From Glandiceps talaboti (lineage: Eukaryota > Hemichordata > Enteropneusta > Spengelidae), in the NCBI RefSeq assembly GCF_964340395.1, contig NC_135552.1, positions 10,414,194-10,478,193 of the forward strand: a stretch of 64,000 nt of DNA, written 5' to 3'. The notes beneath the pieces were generated by a model that ran no database searches, had not been told where the DNA came from, and was given only the letters and a program-made list of their open reading frames with translations. Below, piece after piece: positions 1 through 54,351 of the stretch (position 1 is the stretch's first letter; each line of letters opens with the position of its first letter). The position numbers and the translations under genes were made by a program.

Positions 1-144
1 TTCAGAACTTCACAAACATATACTTCAGAAATTATGAAACTTTTAATTAAAAGCAGTTTTACCTATGTGCTCATCGTTTCTTGATGTTTTTCATTTCTAT
101 AATCTTTATCATTAAAATGAACATATAATATTAATCATACTCAC

Positions 145-9844
<9,700 letters not shown>

Positions 9845-11037
9845 TTTGTTCTGCAATAGACAATTAGGTTTAGTGGTGTACGTGTTATACTGTGAAAGTG
9901 ACAAAGACAATTTAGCGTCCGAGGTGGAATCAGAATCATTTCGCTATGACTATTGAAACTGATTCTGACGAGCGATCGGATTCGATTCCAACGGTTCCAG
10001 GGTTTAGAGTTACATCATCAAATACATTATACATACCCCTTTTCTTTTCATAATCAATACACTGTCGAATGCTAATCGTTGAAAATCGTTGACTTCCAGT
10101 GTTCTGATCGGCTATACGTTGACGTTAATGAGTAACGACTGCCTATAGCTAGTTTGTGTCTTCAGCGTAGTAGTATCAAAAATATTACCAGAGATGGTTG
10201 GTTTTGAACAAATATATCGACTGTATTATAATGATATTGGTCTGGTCTGGTCACTATGACTACTGATACTGATACTGCCCATGCAGCTGATTCTGATTCT
10301 GATGCCGACTTTCAGACGTTATTTTGCCGAGAGATGAATGGCCTATGGGATCATGAATGCACAAAAACCGTAAACGTCTGGTGTGAATAACGCAAGGTGA
10401 ACGTAGGTTAGTACATACTCAGTCAGGATCGCATATATATATTAGGGTGCCTGACTGATGTTTCGTATCGTAACATCTGAAATATATATATATTAGGTAA
10501 AAAAAATGTATAGCTATACAGGGTGCCAATTGAAAGGATTTATATGCATCGAATTTATCAGATTCAATGACCTGGGAAAGTTGTTATGAAAGTTTGAAAA
10601 GTAAAGCTGTTGAAAGTTTCCTTCTATCATGATGATTATCGAAAGAAGCACACACAAGACAATATTTGTAGTGTATACATACACCATGTTGCATTTAATC
10701 AGCTCATTGTGATAAATTAATTAGTCAAATAATACAGATAATATCAAATTCATGTATCAAATGAAAATCAACATTGGAAGTCCTCACAACAATTACACAA
10801 ATAAAATCAGTAATGAAAGCCAACTGTCCAATACAATCATTATGAATATGTTTATTACAATGCTTGCCTATGAGGGCGCCATTCACTTATGATGTAGGGA
10901 TGACGGTTTACCAAGTTTAATAGTCGATTGCACTTCTAGATCACTCTGGGTCCATTATACTGCATGTCGATGTAGGTCAAATTAACTTTCCACAACAATT
11001 ATTGCTCTCTTTTTTCAAATACTATCAGTAGTATTCC
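9845..11037. other. Spacer between the kinesin 3' end and the ENPP start
   Basis: This stretch presumably includes the ENPP promoter and 5' leader. I saw no clear core-promoter motif and no reading frame of interest. One GAGGGCGC octamer lies at 10872-10879. Confidence 0.5.
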
Positions 11038-11043
11038 TTTATT
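11038..11043 (-). terminator. Candidate polyadenylation signal for the kinesin gene
   Basis: AATAAA on the minus strand, about 780 bases past the stop codon of the KIF7/27-type gene. It is the first canonical hexamer I found downstream. Position only; no cleavage-site evidence. Confidence 0.4.
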
Positions 11044-11820
11044 GCCGTACAAGAGGAATGTGAAATCTTATTCACAAAGCATTGATAACTTTGTGGCTTT
11101 TTAGCTCATAAAAACATCTTGTGATATGTTCCATTCCTTAATCTTAAAAGAAACCATTAAAATAGCAATGAACAGTATTGTGAAACTGAAATTTGATGAG
11201 AAATTAGAATAAATTTGAATGCCTTTCTAATGCATTGTGCTGGTCTCATCCTGAAATTGACTGCCTGGGGGCGCTCTTCAAAAACAAAGTGAGGGTTCAG
11301 TCATTTGCATATGCTTAGGCTGCTTACTTCAGAATTTTGCATAAATAAAATAAAGAGTACCATAATTTAAGAGAGTTGTACAGTTGGCTTCCTATCACTG
11401 TATGTCTTTCTAATTCTTGCACTCAGCACCACTGTAGTAAGTACATCTCACCCATTTCACTGCAATGTATTAACCTTCTCACACACTCACAATAGGGATA
11501 AACCAATACACTGCATGGGGGTGGCAAAGGTTGATAGGCCTTTCCAAATATTTACATAATGAAACAACTTACAATTGTATTAATTTAAGTACATATGGTT
11601 GGTATCATCTTTTTTTAAAAAGTACATGTCAGCATTTTTACTACAAAATAGAACACAAAAATACTATTTTACAGGGCAAGACAGGAAATGTACACATTGG
11701 GAGGTGAACATGGTACTGGACGCTTGGACAATGAGTTGTCCACACATCATGGATGCATTACAAACACACATACAGTCACACGACGCCTCACATGTATAAA
11801 AAAAATTCAGGGATATTATC

Positions 11821-44477
<32,657 letters not shown>

Positions 44478-47453
44478 GATGTTGGATGAACGTACACTCC
44501 TCAGTGAATCATATTCAGTACTATGTGAGTGGTGTACACCAAAAGGAGACTTGGCAGTGTTACAAAAGCTATTAAGTAGTTCTGTAGGAGATAAAAAGTC
44601 AAGATTTATTGGGTGAAATCCCACTGTGTATCTATAGATTTTTGGCAATGCCACTCAAGATTATGATATGTTTTCTAGCTAAACTGACCAAAGATGTGTT
44701 TGGTAAAGTAGCAAGACAAGTCAGCTCCTAAATTCATGTAATAGTTAACAACTGACTGGTTATAATGCTAATCAAAGATCCTATACAAAATGTCTATAAC
44801 TTTATAAGCTAATTTCTGGGTATAAATCAACTGCTCCCTGGAACCAACAAAAGTGTCTGTATAGGTATCAACACTGTATGCATGGTATCATGGCAACAAA
44901 ACTATTGAACAGTGATTTTTTACAGGGGAATGGAAATCAAGAAACTGAAACTTTTACACAATGACAGTGTTTTTTCTATTGAGTTCCAAAACATCACGCT
45001 TTTAGGGTATAAAATATAATTATAACAATTTGTGTACTATTTTCCAATTGAGATCATCATACCCCTGAAAAAAAAGACAAGGTTTCTAGTGTGGATTAAA
45101 TTTGGGTGGCATATGAAATATCTGCAACCATTCATTCTTGTGTTATGTTATGTTATGTTATGTTATGTTATGTAAAGCTGCTAAAATAAACATTTCAACA
45201 CTAAAAAAGACAGAAATATACAAACTTTGAGCAATTCTGACAGCTCTGTATTACAACATATAGTAGAATGACTGCTACAGCTTATGAAGTCTTGTCCATT
45301 GCCCTTGACTTTGGGTCCAAATCAGCATAAAATTATGTTGTGAACAAAATCTTGAATAAAGAAAAATTCCATGAACATTAAATTACTAAATACTTTGATG
45401 AAATCACTACATTTTTATTGAAATTGTAGTCAAAATTGTCGGAGTCCTTTCTTGACAAAACAAAAACCTACACTCTGATAGCAAAATATAGTAAATTAGT
45501 TGAAAAGTCTAAAAAAAACAAAAAAAACCAACCCAATGTCATTTTAACACCATTGCAAGATAGAGGCCAATAGTAGATTATCAAAACAACTCAACCACTT
45601 CAGCCCTATTGTTCTAAAGTGATACATGAATGATTTGTACTATGTACATGGTTCTCGGAAAAATGTACAATAGCAATACTTCATATTCTTAAATGTAAAC
45701 GCTATTTTTTTCTAGAATAGTATCTTTTTAATGAAGTCTGTGTGCATGGCTGATTGGGGGGGGGGGTGATAAAAAGCAGTCAAATCTTATTTAGACTTTG
45801 GAATGGCTTTCTTTGGCCTGTCATCTCAGATAATTGACAATAAAAAGATTATAAATTTATATATATCATTCAACCAAATAACCTAACATGTTACTAACCT
45901 AAACTCTAAAATGTGGGTTCTCCTTTAGTCTGTAAACTCACTTATACCGCTATGGTTTCAGTTTCTGAATAACCACCTGTTAATTATGGGGTATGTGTAG
46001 TACATCTTAGGGAAACATCCATATCCATGGTGTAGAACACTGTGTGATCACTTTTAGTTGGTGTATAATTACCTTTATGTTAGGAGGTCTAGCCCTATTC
46101 CTATCCCTTACCTTGAAAACAAATATGTCTATTTTTCAGTCAGTCCCACTGTTCTACATTTTGCCTACAATCTTGTATTCTTGATAACGGTTACTGTCAT
46201 TGCATCATTGTTGGACATTGAATCATGTTGCATTATGCTTTGTTTTGTTTATGAAATCTCTTAGTCTTACCAACGTTGGATGCCAATGTTCACTTTATGA
46301 TCAGTGTGGTTACATTTACTACTTGGCGAAGACCCAGACAGAAAATCAATGCGAGTACATTAACCCGTGATGTCCTAACAATTGGAAAATGACACACTCC
46401 AAAATAAACGGGCATGACTGGTCATGTTTATAGTTTTCGATCACCAAACACCCTTGCAAGTTGCTGGTACAATATTAACTCAGACGAATTGAATTATTTC
46501 ATGAACATAAAAATACAAATATTTGGTAAACAAATATTATATAGTGTTTAAAGTTCTGACCTACCAGCTCAGTTTATGCTCTGGACGGAATTTATCCTTT
46601 TTGACATGAAGTGTACGGTGGATCAACGATCTCCGAAGTTCGCGGCCGACATGTCAGTGTATTCAGTGAACAACAAAGTATGTAGTCAGCTAATATTTTC
46701 AAGTCCAACATTCAAAACTAGTAAATTATTACCGTACCTAAAAACTGCTAAAACGTTTTCTTTACACTTTTAATACATATATAATGGCTAAAAATTATCT
46801 AAATTAATTAAAAGCTAGGATAAAAACTCTACATTGTGAGAAATGTATATTTCGACTAATGTACTAGAAATCTAGCAATATGTATGAAGGCAAATGTAGT
46901 TGTCATAAAAAATATGATTGTTGTCAAATTTGTTAGTTTTAAGTAAAAAATCTGAATTTTAACAAATTTCATTTAAACGTTTAATAACAATTTCAAGCAA
47001 ATTAATGCCCAAAATTGTGCGAAAACAACTTTCAAATTTTGAATTTTCTAGTAATGAAATAACAAACCAATGAACTAATTCTATTTCCGGTTACGGTCAA
47101 CGCTTTTTAGCTGACGCTCGCTCTTCTATACCGTAATGCCTGTATTTTCGTGGATATTGCTTCATTTTTAGCCGTTTCTCACAATTTTCCATTAGAATTA
47201 ACGTTCATGGTCCCATGTGTAGGTAGGTTTGGTGTGATTTGTCAGAAAGGTGAGGCCTGACAGATACTAGATCGAGCACATCGATTCGGCCGATCATTTG
47301 TTGTGAACTTGCACGCTACGCTACCTAATCGTGTCGTTCACCAAACGTTTCTTGTTTATTCAAGTACATTCTCGCGTAATTATCATATTCGTGCTCCAAG
47401 TCTGGTAAATTTTATAGCAGAATTGTTGTGGAGTCGTGCCTTGCAGAGGACAA
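44478..47453. promoter_or_regulatory. Divergent intergenic region between kinesin and SAP30BP starts
   Basis: The two start codons face away from each other across about 3 kb. CpG-richer sequence at about 46600-47400 fits a shared promoter zone. A good minus-strand donor (CTGAGCTG|GTAGGT) at 46564-46565 could end a 5' leader exon of the kinesin. A (TTATG)n repeat lies at 45143-45175. No TATA box or other site is claimed. Confidence 0.4.
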
Positions 47454-50400
47454 ATGGCAAATAGTACAGTACACAAAAGTGAATCGTCAACCGCCATGCA
47501 AGCCTTGGCGAATTATGCCGGAGACTCTGATGCTGAATCAGGAAGTGATGACGAGTCAAACAAAGTGACCAAAGAATTGACGGAAGGTATGTTGTTGTAA
47601 TTCTTTCTGCTTCAGACACAAAACAGTTACTTAATTTTCTTTGTATCTGTGTTTCACTCCCCCCCCCCCCATGGTTTGTTTGTTTATATTTTTATGTTAA
47701 TACAGGTACACTATTATGAATTCGTCCTAAAGGATTATCTACCAATACTCATCCCTAAAATCATTTTATTGTTAGTGTTACCTGTGAGTAGCACTAGCTA
47801 GCTTTATAAGTATCATCCACAGCTAATTGTGTACTTCTGGATGCTTTTCAGGACTTGTCTCCTATGGTGGTGTTGAAGGTGGTGATGATGACGATGAAAA
47901 TAAAGCTGCCGACAAGGTTGAACGTGACTTCCTTGATGACAATCAAGTTTCAGTCGAAAGTATTAGGGTGAGTTCAAGTAAAACTTGGTGTCTTTAAAAG
48001 TTGTTGTAATTTGTCTTTTATCACATACAGCCATTACTTCAAGATGCCTGTAATCAGAACACCATTTTATCAGCCGTGGACAATAAAAACTAGCTTTAAA
48101 GGTGCCAAAAAGTCTGCTCCTTATCACACATGTGCCTCTGATGTATACATGTATTCACATCTTGCTCTTCTCAGTTTTTTATGTCTGTGAAAGTCATAAT
48201 ACATGTACATACCTCTTTTACAAATTACAGAGAAACTTAGTGGACAGTTATAATCTTGATGCATCAGTAAATTCAGATTCGCTATCACAGAGTGTAAGAC
48301 ACCTTCCAACTGAAGATATTCAACTGCCCCCTGAACCTCCAGGGAGATGTTCCAACCATTTACAGGTCAGCTTGACTTTCAATCTTCAACTGTAATTCTT
48401 ACATATTAAAAGATACCTGTGGTATTTTAATAATTTTTAAATCATGCATCAATAGTTCTGTTCAATCAGGGTTTCGTGTAGTCTATCTGCTAGACCTCGG
48501 ATATTCTTCCGATGAAATACAACACATAACAGAACATCGCTATCGAGGATGTTCGGGCAAGCCCTCACTGCGAACTTCGTTTGCTTATAGTATTGAAGGA
48601 AAGCCCGAATGTCTAGCAGCAAGACTAGGTTTCGTGTAATATTCAGCCATCTTATGCCACTTTACATTATGTGGAAATCCCTGCAAGTTATTTTTTTAGC
48701 AGATTTAACCCCCCCCCCCCCCCCCTCTATTACCATGGTTCCAGAACCATATTATTATAACAAAAATAATGTTACCAAATGCACGTCATACCATCCACAC
48801 AGACACTACTGTACAACTTTAAATTACATGTATAAAGCTGTATATAGCAGTATATATTTTAAGTATTCATTAAATTCTGTATAAAAAAAGATACATTCAC
48901 TGTTTTCTGAACCAAGTTTCATTTCACTCTAGGATAAAATGACTTCTTTTTTCCGGAGAGGCTCTGATCTCAACGGTATGATTCAGAAAAGGAAAGACTT
49001 CAGAAATCCCAGGTAAGTTCTACAAAATATTACGCAAACCAAGAAATGTGAAGAAAAAAATGATGTAGGTACAGCATCTAGTAAATATGTTACCTCCAGG
49101 TAATGTCAGTGCAATGCAATGTCACCAGAAATCAAAGATCTCTGTGGCTGCATTCTGTATTGAGCTGTTGGCCATAGCCAAAATACTTATATAATGTCAG
49201 TATTTTTTTCCACACAAGGAAGGGTATTAGATTTCTGAGTTTCTGTTGAATATTGATCAGTCTACACAATGTTTCTTGCACAATTCACAAATTTAATAAA
49301 TAATGCTCTAGCGTGCCAACATTGCGTATACTGTACCCTCCTGGAACAATGCCACAATGATATTACCATACATGGTAAGTCTACTGTACTTGAAAGTTTT
49401 AACTAATAATTAAACCTTCTTTGTCTCATTTTAAAAGATGTTGTTTGTTTGGTTGTCTTTTTTGCAGTATTTATGAAAAGTTGATATCATTTTTGGGAAT
49501 AGATGAATTTGGTACAAATTATCCAAACGACGTGTTTGATCCACATTCCTGGACAGAAGACTCGTACTATGAAGCTCTAGGTAAGCTAACTTGACAGACA
49601 ACAAGTGTGTTTATCTGAATTGTTCAGTTTATAGATTATAGAACTTTGACTAAAGATTGCAGAACTTTGACAAATGATTACAGAACTTTGACAAAGGATT
49701 ATAGAACTTTGACAAGAATTATAGAACTTCGACAAAAGATTATAGAACTTTGACAAAAGATTGCAGAACTTTGACAAAGGATTATAGAACTTTGACAAGA
49801 ATTATAGAACTTTGACTAAAGATTATAGAACTTTGACAAAGGATTATAGAACATCAATGAAAATTATTGAACATCAGTAGGTGGAAATGTCACTTTTACC
49901 TTACCATATGGTTGATGGGGTTCCTAATCTAAACAAACAGAAAGCAGGCACATTAATACAGAAAACACCTACAAGTACAACATTGTACAGACATTACTGT
50001 TGATATATTGTTATAGTTTCCTCATCAAAATTGTGAAGGATAGTCACTATGACTAAAAAATGTTGGAACTCCAATTCATTTTTACTTTCTTACTGTCATT
50101 GATTGAAAAATACTTACAAATAGGATGTTTCTTAAAAAGTGTTGCTCTCGTCAGTTTTACAGTGATAATAAATGTAATTGTCCGCATGTTTAGTATTTGA
50201 AGGCAGATTTCCCTCAGAGTGCAGTTATACATACTCATGAACTTGGTGTTGTTTCTCTGTTTTTGCAGCAAAGGCACAAAAAGAAGATATGGCAAAGAGA
50301 GAGAAAGAAAGGAAAGACAGAACTAAAGTAGAGTTTGTATCAGGGACAGTCAAGAAAATAGCCTTACCAGGAACTGTATCTACAGGTCAGTGAGATGTCC

Positions 50401-51617
50401 ATACACTAAAATATATTTTCTTAATATAATGATAACAACATTTGTAGATATTATTCTCCAGTATTTTTCTTCGTTCAGTGGAGGAAAATACGAGTGACCT
50501 AAGGAGCCCTTGTCACTACGAGTTGCTAGATGAGTAGTGACAAGTTCAAGTATTTTCTGTTTGAATCAAGAAAAATATTGGGGAATAATATAATTATACC
50601 ATTGCCAGTAATATTTTAAAAACCATGGAAAGTAATGGCAGTTTTGAGTGTTTTGGCTTATATTTCAAACACAGCAGAACCAATGACATAGACACACGTT
50701 GTCGTGACATAGACGTGTGTTGTTGTGACAAAGAAGAACCAGAGTGTATATTCCATATCTTTTCTTGAACCTGGCTCATGCGTCGTATAACAATAATAAT
50801 AATAATAGAATTTATTGGCATCTACATAAAAATGCATTGGAAATTTACTTTCTAAGTTTTAAGTGTAGTGACATTGTATGTACCTGTGTCATATCATCTT
50901 GAATGTAATGGCCCACAATAAGAGACACATAGCACCTAGGTTTTTTTTTTAACAAAGGAGAAATGTCTCTCTTGTTCTTGACCATTGAAAAGCTATTTCT
51001 TCCTCAACATGACTGATATAAGAGAACCATTTTGTGAGTCACATTGCAGAACAACTAGGTACAGTGTGAAGTGACAGTGAACAGTTTTACACCCCCCCAT
51101 CTACAATGGTGGTGTGCGGAAGTACATCGCTATGGTATTCTGAAGGGTTAAACCAGTCACGTAATGTGCTTTAGAGGAGACTTGTAGGTTGTAAGAGAAA
51201 TTCTCCACTGTATTTGTTTGTTCTCTGTAGATGACCTTTAGTGTAACATCTTGAAAGGGTTTAAAGCCAATGGCTTAGGGGTGTCTTTTAGCTGAAATTC
51301 TCAGTATGTTTGCTGTAGATGATCATTAGAGTAGCATCTTCAAGGGTTAAAACCTACATTATTATGGGTGTCTTGTAACTGAAATTCTCAGCTATATTTG
51401 TCATTTCTTTGCAGATGACCCGACCAAGAAGAGGAAGAGTAAATGGGACCAGAGTGGAACAACTGCAGCTGTAACATTACCCAAACCAACCATCACAGTT
51501 GTTACAACGTCAGTTACCAACCCACAAGTTATCACTGTAACAACCACTGCCACCGGAACTAAAACAACAGTCATATCAGCACTAGGAACTATCAAAAAAC
51601 CCAAGCTAGAAAAATAA
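47454..51617 (+). CDS. SAP30BP: SAP30-binding protein (HCNGP-like), complete, 7 exons
   Basis: Exons: 47454-47586, 47852-47967, 48231-48365, 48933-49012, 49468-49580, 50269-50385, 51415-51617. Phases agree throughout and total 897 nt, or 298 residues (human about 308). SAP30BP is a nuclear protein first described as a SAP30-binding corepressor and later linked to RBM17/SPF45-dependent splicing. The N-terminus is acidic and Ser-rich (ANYAGDSDAESGSDDES). The HCNGP region starts at LPPEPPGRCSNHLQ (115-128) and includes KDFRNPSIYEKLI, DEFGTNYPNDVFDP and the KVEFVSG end. KKRKSKWD (236-243) resembles a U2AF-ligand motif. The tail is Thr/Val-rich, as in the human protein (TVISALGTIKK). It is divergent from the kinesin and convergent with sphingomyelinase gene A. 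Confidence 0.96.
48480..48627. mobile_element. Small inverted-repeat transposon, copy 3, with 10-bp target duplication
   Basis: A 148-bp element starting AGTCTATCTGCTAGACC and ending GTCTAGCAGCAAGACTA, flanked exactly by GGTTTCGTGT at 48470-48479 and 48628-48637. It lies in SAP30BP intron 3. Confidence 0.88.
49625..49860. repeat. Tandem repeat of about 20 bp (GATTATAGAACTTTGACAAA)
   Basis: About twelve slightly varied units in SAP30BP intron 5. Units are contiguous without unique spacers, so this is a minisatellite and not a CRISPR array. Confidence 0.92.
50450..50592. mobile_element. ATTATTCCCCAATATTTTTC family element, copy 4
   Basis: Has the clearest inverted ends of the family: ATTATTCTCCAGTATTTTTC at the left, and AAAAATATTGGGGAATAAT at the right. 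In SAP30BP intron 6. Confidence 0.8.
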
Positions 51618-53322
51618 GTCTGGCTTCGAGTCAAGCTTGTATAGAAACTTTCGTACCACACACAAGTTGTATGCATTCAAACTTAAAATGCAGAGACTAT
51701 TCCTTGGTTGTTCTGTGTCATGACAACTTGCATCTACTTCACTGGTTCTACACATCTTAGCATAGAATCCACTTGTGTGTGAATTTTTTGTTCTCACCTT
51801 TCTCCAACCATGCCTGGCATTTCGCTAGCAGCTATTTACTTTGGCTTTGGCCAGGAATCCGACACAAATTCTTTAAAGTTTTTAATTTTTCCCGCTATGA
51901 AATGACATCAGTAGCATCACCATGTGATTAGAACTAACTCGGAGGGTTGAGTTGTACGATGTAAACATGATTACCATATTCAATCGTCGCTGCGGGAAGT
52001 CACAATCTAATTTTAGGTTTAACTAAACGGCGACTAGTGAAATGTAAGGCATAGCAGGTGAAAGATGGAAGCCAAAACTACCCCACCATGACTGGGCTGT
52101 AGGCTATGCTCCACTGTTTCCTCATCTGGATAACCTCTTCACCATATTGCTGCCATCAGTAGTGGCAATGTATGATTTGTTTTAAAATCACAGGATTCAG
52201 ATATATCATTTTAAGAGTGGTATTAATGGGCCCATACAAGATACAATGTCAAAATACTAGTTGTGCTGTATTTTCATTTGAGAACTAAACTTTGTAAATT
52301 TAGGAAAAAGATTATCACGTGGTTGATGCATAACTGCTATAGTGTCAGTGAACTGTAATCTGCAATGTGCTGTATTTGAGCAACGTACAGGTTTTGACCA
52401 AGTTTCAGTCGGTAACGAAGGATTTCGTAGTTGTACTATGAACAACTATAACTGAATTTTTTCACTAATCAGTTAGGTCCAAAAATTATTGAATACATTT
52501 CTTTAACGATTCCAAGAAATATATGCACACTTTATTTGAAATATAAGTCAAGTGATTGTTTTACACAAGGTAAGTTACAGTGACACTTGTCAGCTAAAAT
52601 ACATGTAATATATATATCAAACTTATTAGTATTCTTTAGGAAAGGAATATCCACTACCCAAAGCGAGATGTTTACACCCAATACAAGATGCTCATATATC
52701 CTGTGAACATACTGAGGAGAACTTGGTCCACATGGGAACTTGATCCACAAGGGGACTTATTCTACAGGGGAATTTGGTCTGTTGGAGAACTTGGTCCGTG
52801 GGAGAACTTGTCCTGTGGGAGAGCTCATTCCATTACCCTCTGAAGTGTTTGATAACTTCAGTGTTGTTTTGTTTACAGGCTTATAAGCCTGTAAAGGAAC
52901 CATGGTTTATCATTTATTTTATCATTATCAGCATTGCCGCATTCCATTACATCGCCCAATTATGTAGCACACATGTAATAGATAGCTACTGTATTTAGTC
53001 ATTACAACACGTTGTTCATGTCCTTCCTCGTTTTATCATCAAATTCAAATAACACAGTCACAGTGTTCTTTTTGACTGTGTTAACCATGTGAATTTTATT
53101 AACTTTGTTGATAAATCTCAAGTTAAAAGCACAGTGTGGAGAAATATGTAACATAGAACCTTTCCTGGGATCAAACCTTAACTTTTGACATATGCGCAAA
53201 CAGCTCTCCTACAGGCCGTTTCTCCTAATACCAATCTCTACTTCAAACTATTCATTGCCATTTTTGACAGAAGTGAAACATGTTTCTGACATTTTGAATA
53301 GCTGTACTTATACTGTTATCCA

Positions 53323-53328
53323 AATAAA
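53323..53328 (+). terminator. Candidate polyadenylation signal for SAP30BP
   Basis: AATAAA about 1.7 kb after the stop, followed by a T-rich stretch. No cleavage-site evidence, so a long 3' UTR is only one possibility. Confidence 0.4.
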
Positions 53329-53979
53329 GTCCAGTTTTCTACAATTGAGATTGTCTACTTGTTAAATATTAGCCCAAGTCTCTAGGCTATTCTATGTCAG
53401 TGAGCCTCATACAATGAAAATCCTCAAATCTGAAACAAAACATTTTCTAGCTCAACAAAAATCTTACCAACAGTGCTACATTTTATCATCTGGCTCAACA
53501 CAAATCTTACTAACAGTGGTATAATTTATCATTGCTGGTTCAACAAAAATCAATGAAAGAATACAGTGTTAGTAAGATTATTGTCAAACCAGGGAACATT
53601 TTGTTTCAGGTTTGATGATTTTAATCATAGTTAAAAGACAACTAAATCATACTAGGTGCCGAGTGTTCCGATAAACATTTACTAACGTAATCACAACTAC
53701 ATTTTTCTCATCTAGTTTATTTTTTGTTTTTATGAAATAATGAGTATATGATAGCGTGGGCCCACCAAGACAGTACTCAACAAACATCATATACACCTGG
53801 GACAGAAAAATATATTTCATGCTATTTTTTTGGAATATTTATCAGGTCTGTCCTCAAGCCAAACAAATGAACAGAATAAGATAATAACCAAACATCAGCT
53901 TTAAACATATTTTTACTGATGCCTCTACAAAACTTTCACCTTCCATGAATTTGACCATTTTAGCAGCTATTTGCTACAG

Positions 53980-54304
53980 CCCATTTCATGTTAGCGTTCA
54001 CTGGCTCTGTTTGATACAACCACACAGAAACCAATAATAACCTACACATTCTGCTCTGTAAGATAGCAACATCACAATTTCTTGCTACATTTCGTCTAAA
54101 TGAAAAAATACTGCAACTAGATACAGACATGTGGGCACCAAATGTTTTGATGTCTGCATCGTGACGCAGTTCATTCATTTTATTTAGACAACATGTTGCA
54201 AGAAATGTCATTCATTCAATCTTGCTATCTTAAATTGCAGTTTCTTATTGGTTTATGCATGGTTGTATCAAGCAGATTCAGTGGATACTAACATGAAAAA
54301 ATGG
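53980..54304. mobile_element. Foldback transposon, about 325 bp, copy 2
   Basis: CATTTCATGTTAGCGTTCAC and CTGTTTGATACAACCA at the left pair with inverted counterparts at the right. Interior motifs such as CTTGCTACATTT and ATGTTTTGATGTCTG match the copy at 30521-30833. Confidence 0.83.
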
Positions 54305-54351
54305 GCAGTACTGTGTCACAATATTGATACGATATGGTGACTCTCCGCCAG

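Larger units (their letters stand above)
51618..54351. other. Convergent 3' region between SAP30BP and sphingomyelinase gene A
   Basis: Probably 3' UTR sequence of both genes. It contains the second foldback transposon (53980-54304), which lies just past the stop of gene A and may be part of its 3' UTR. No other gene was recognised. Confidence 0.55.

Noticed and set aside
46576-46773. 65-codon plus-strand frame in the divergent promoter region
   Set aside because: Short, without homology. The overlapping minus-strand donor suggests leader sequence of the kinesin instead.
49625-49860. Regular about-20-bp repeats considered as a CRISPR array
   Set aside because: There are no unique spacers, the units are contiguous and diverged, and the host is an animal gene intron.
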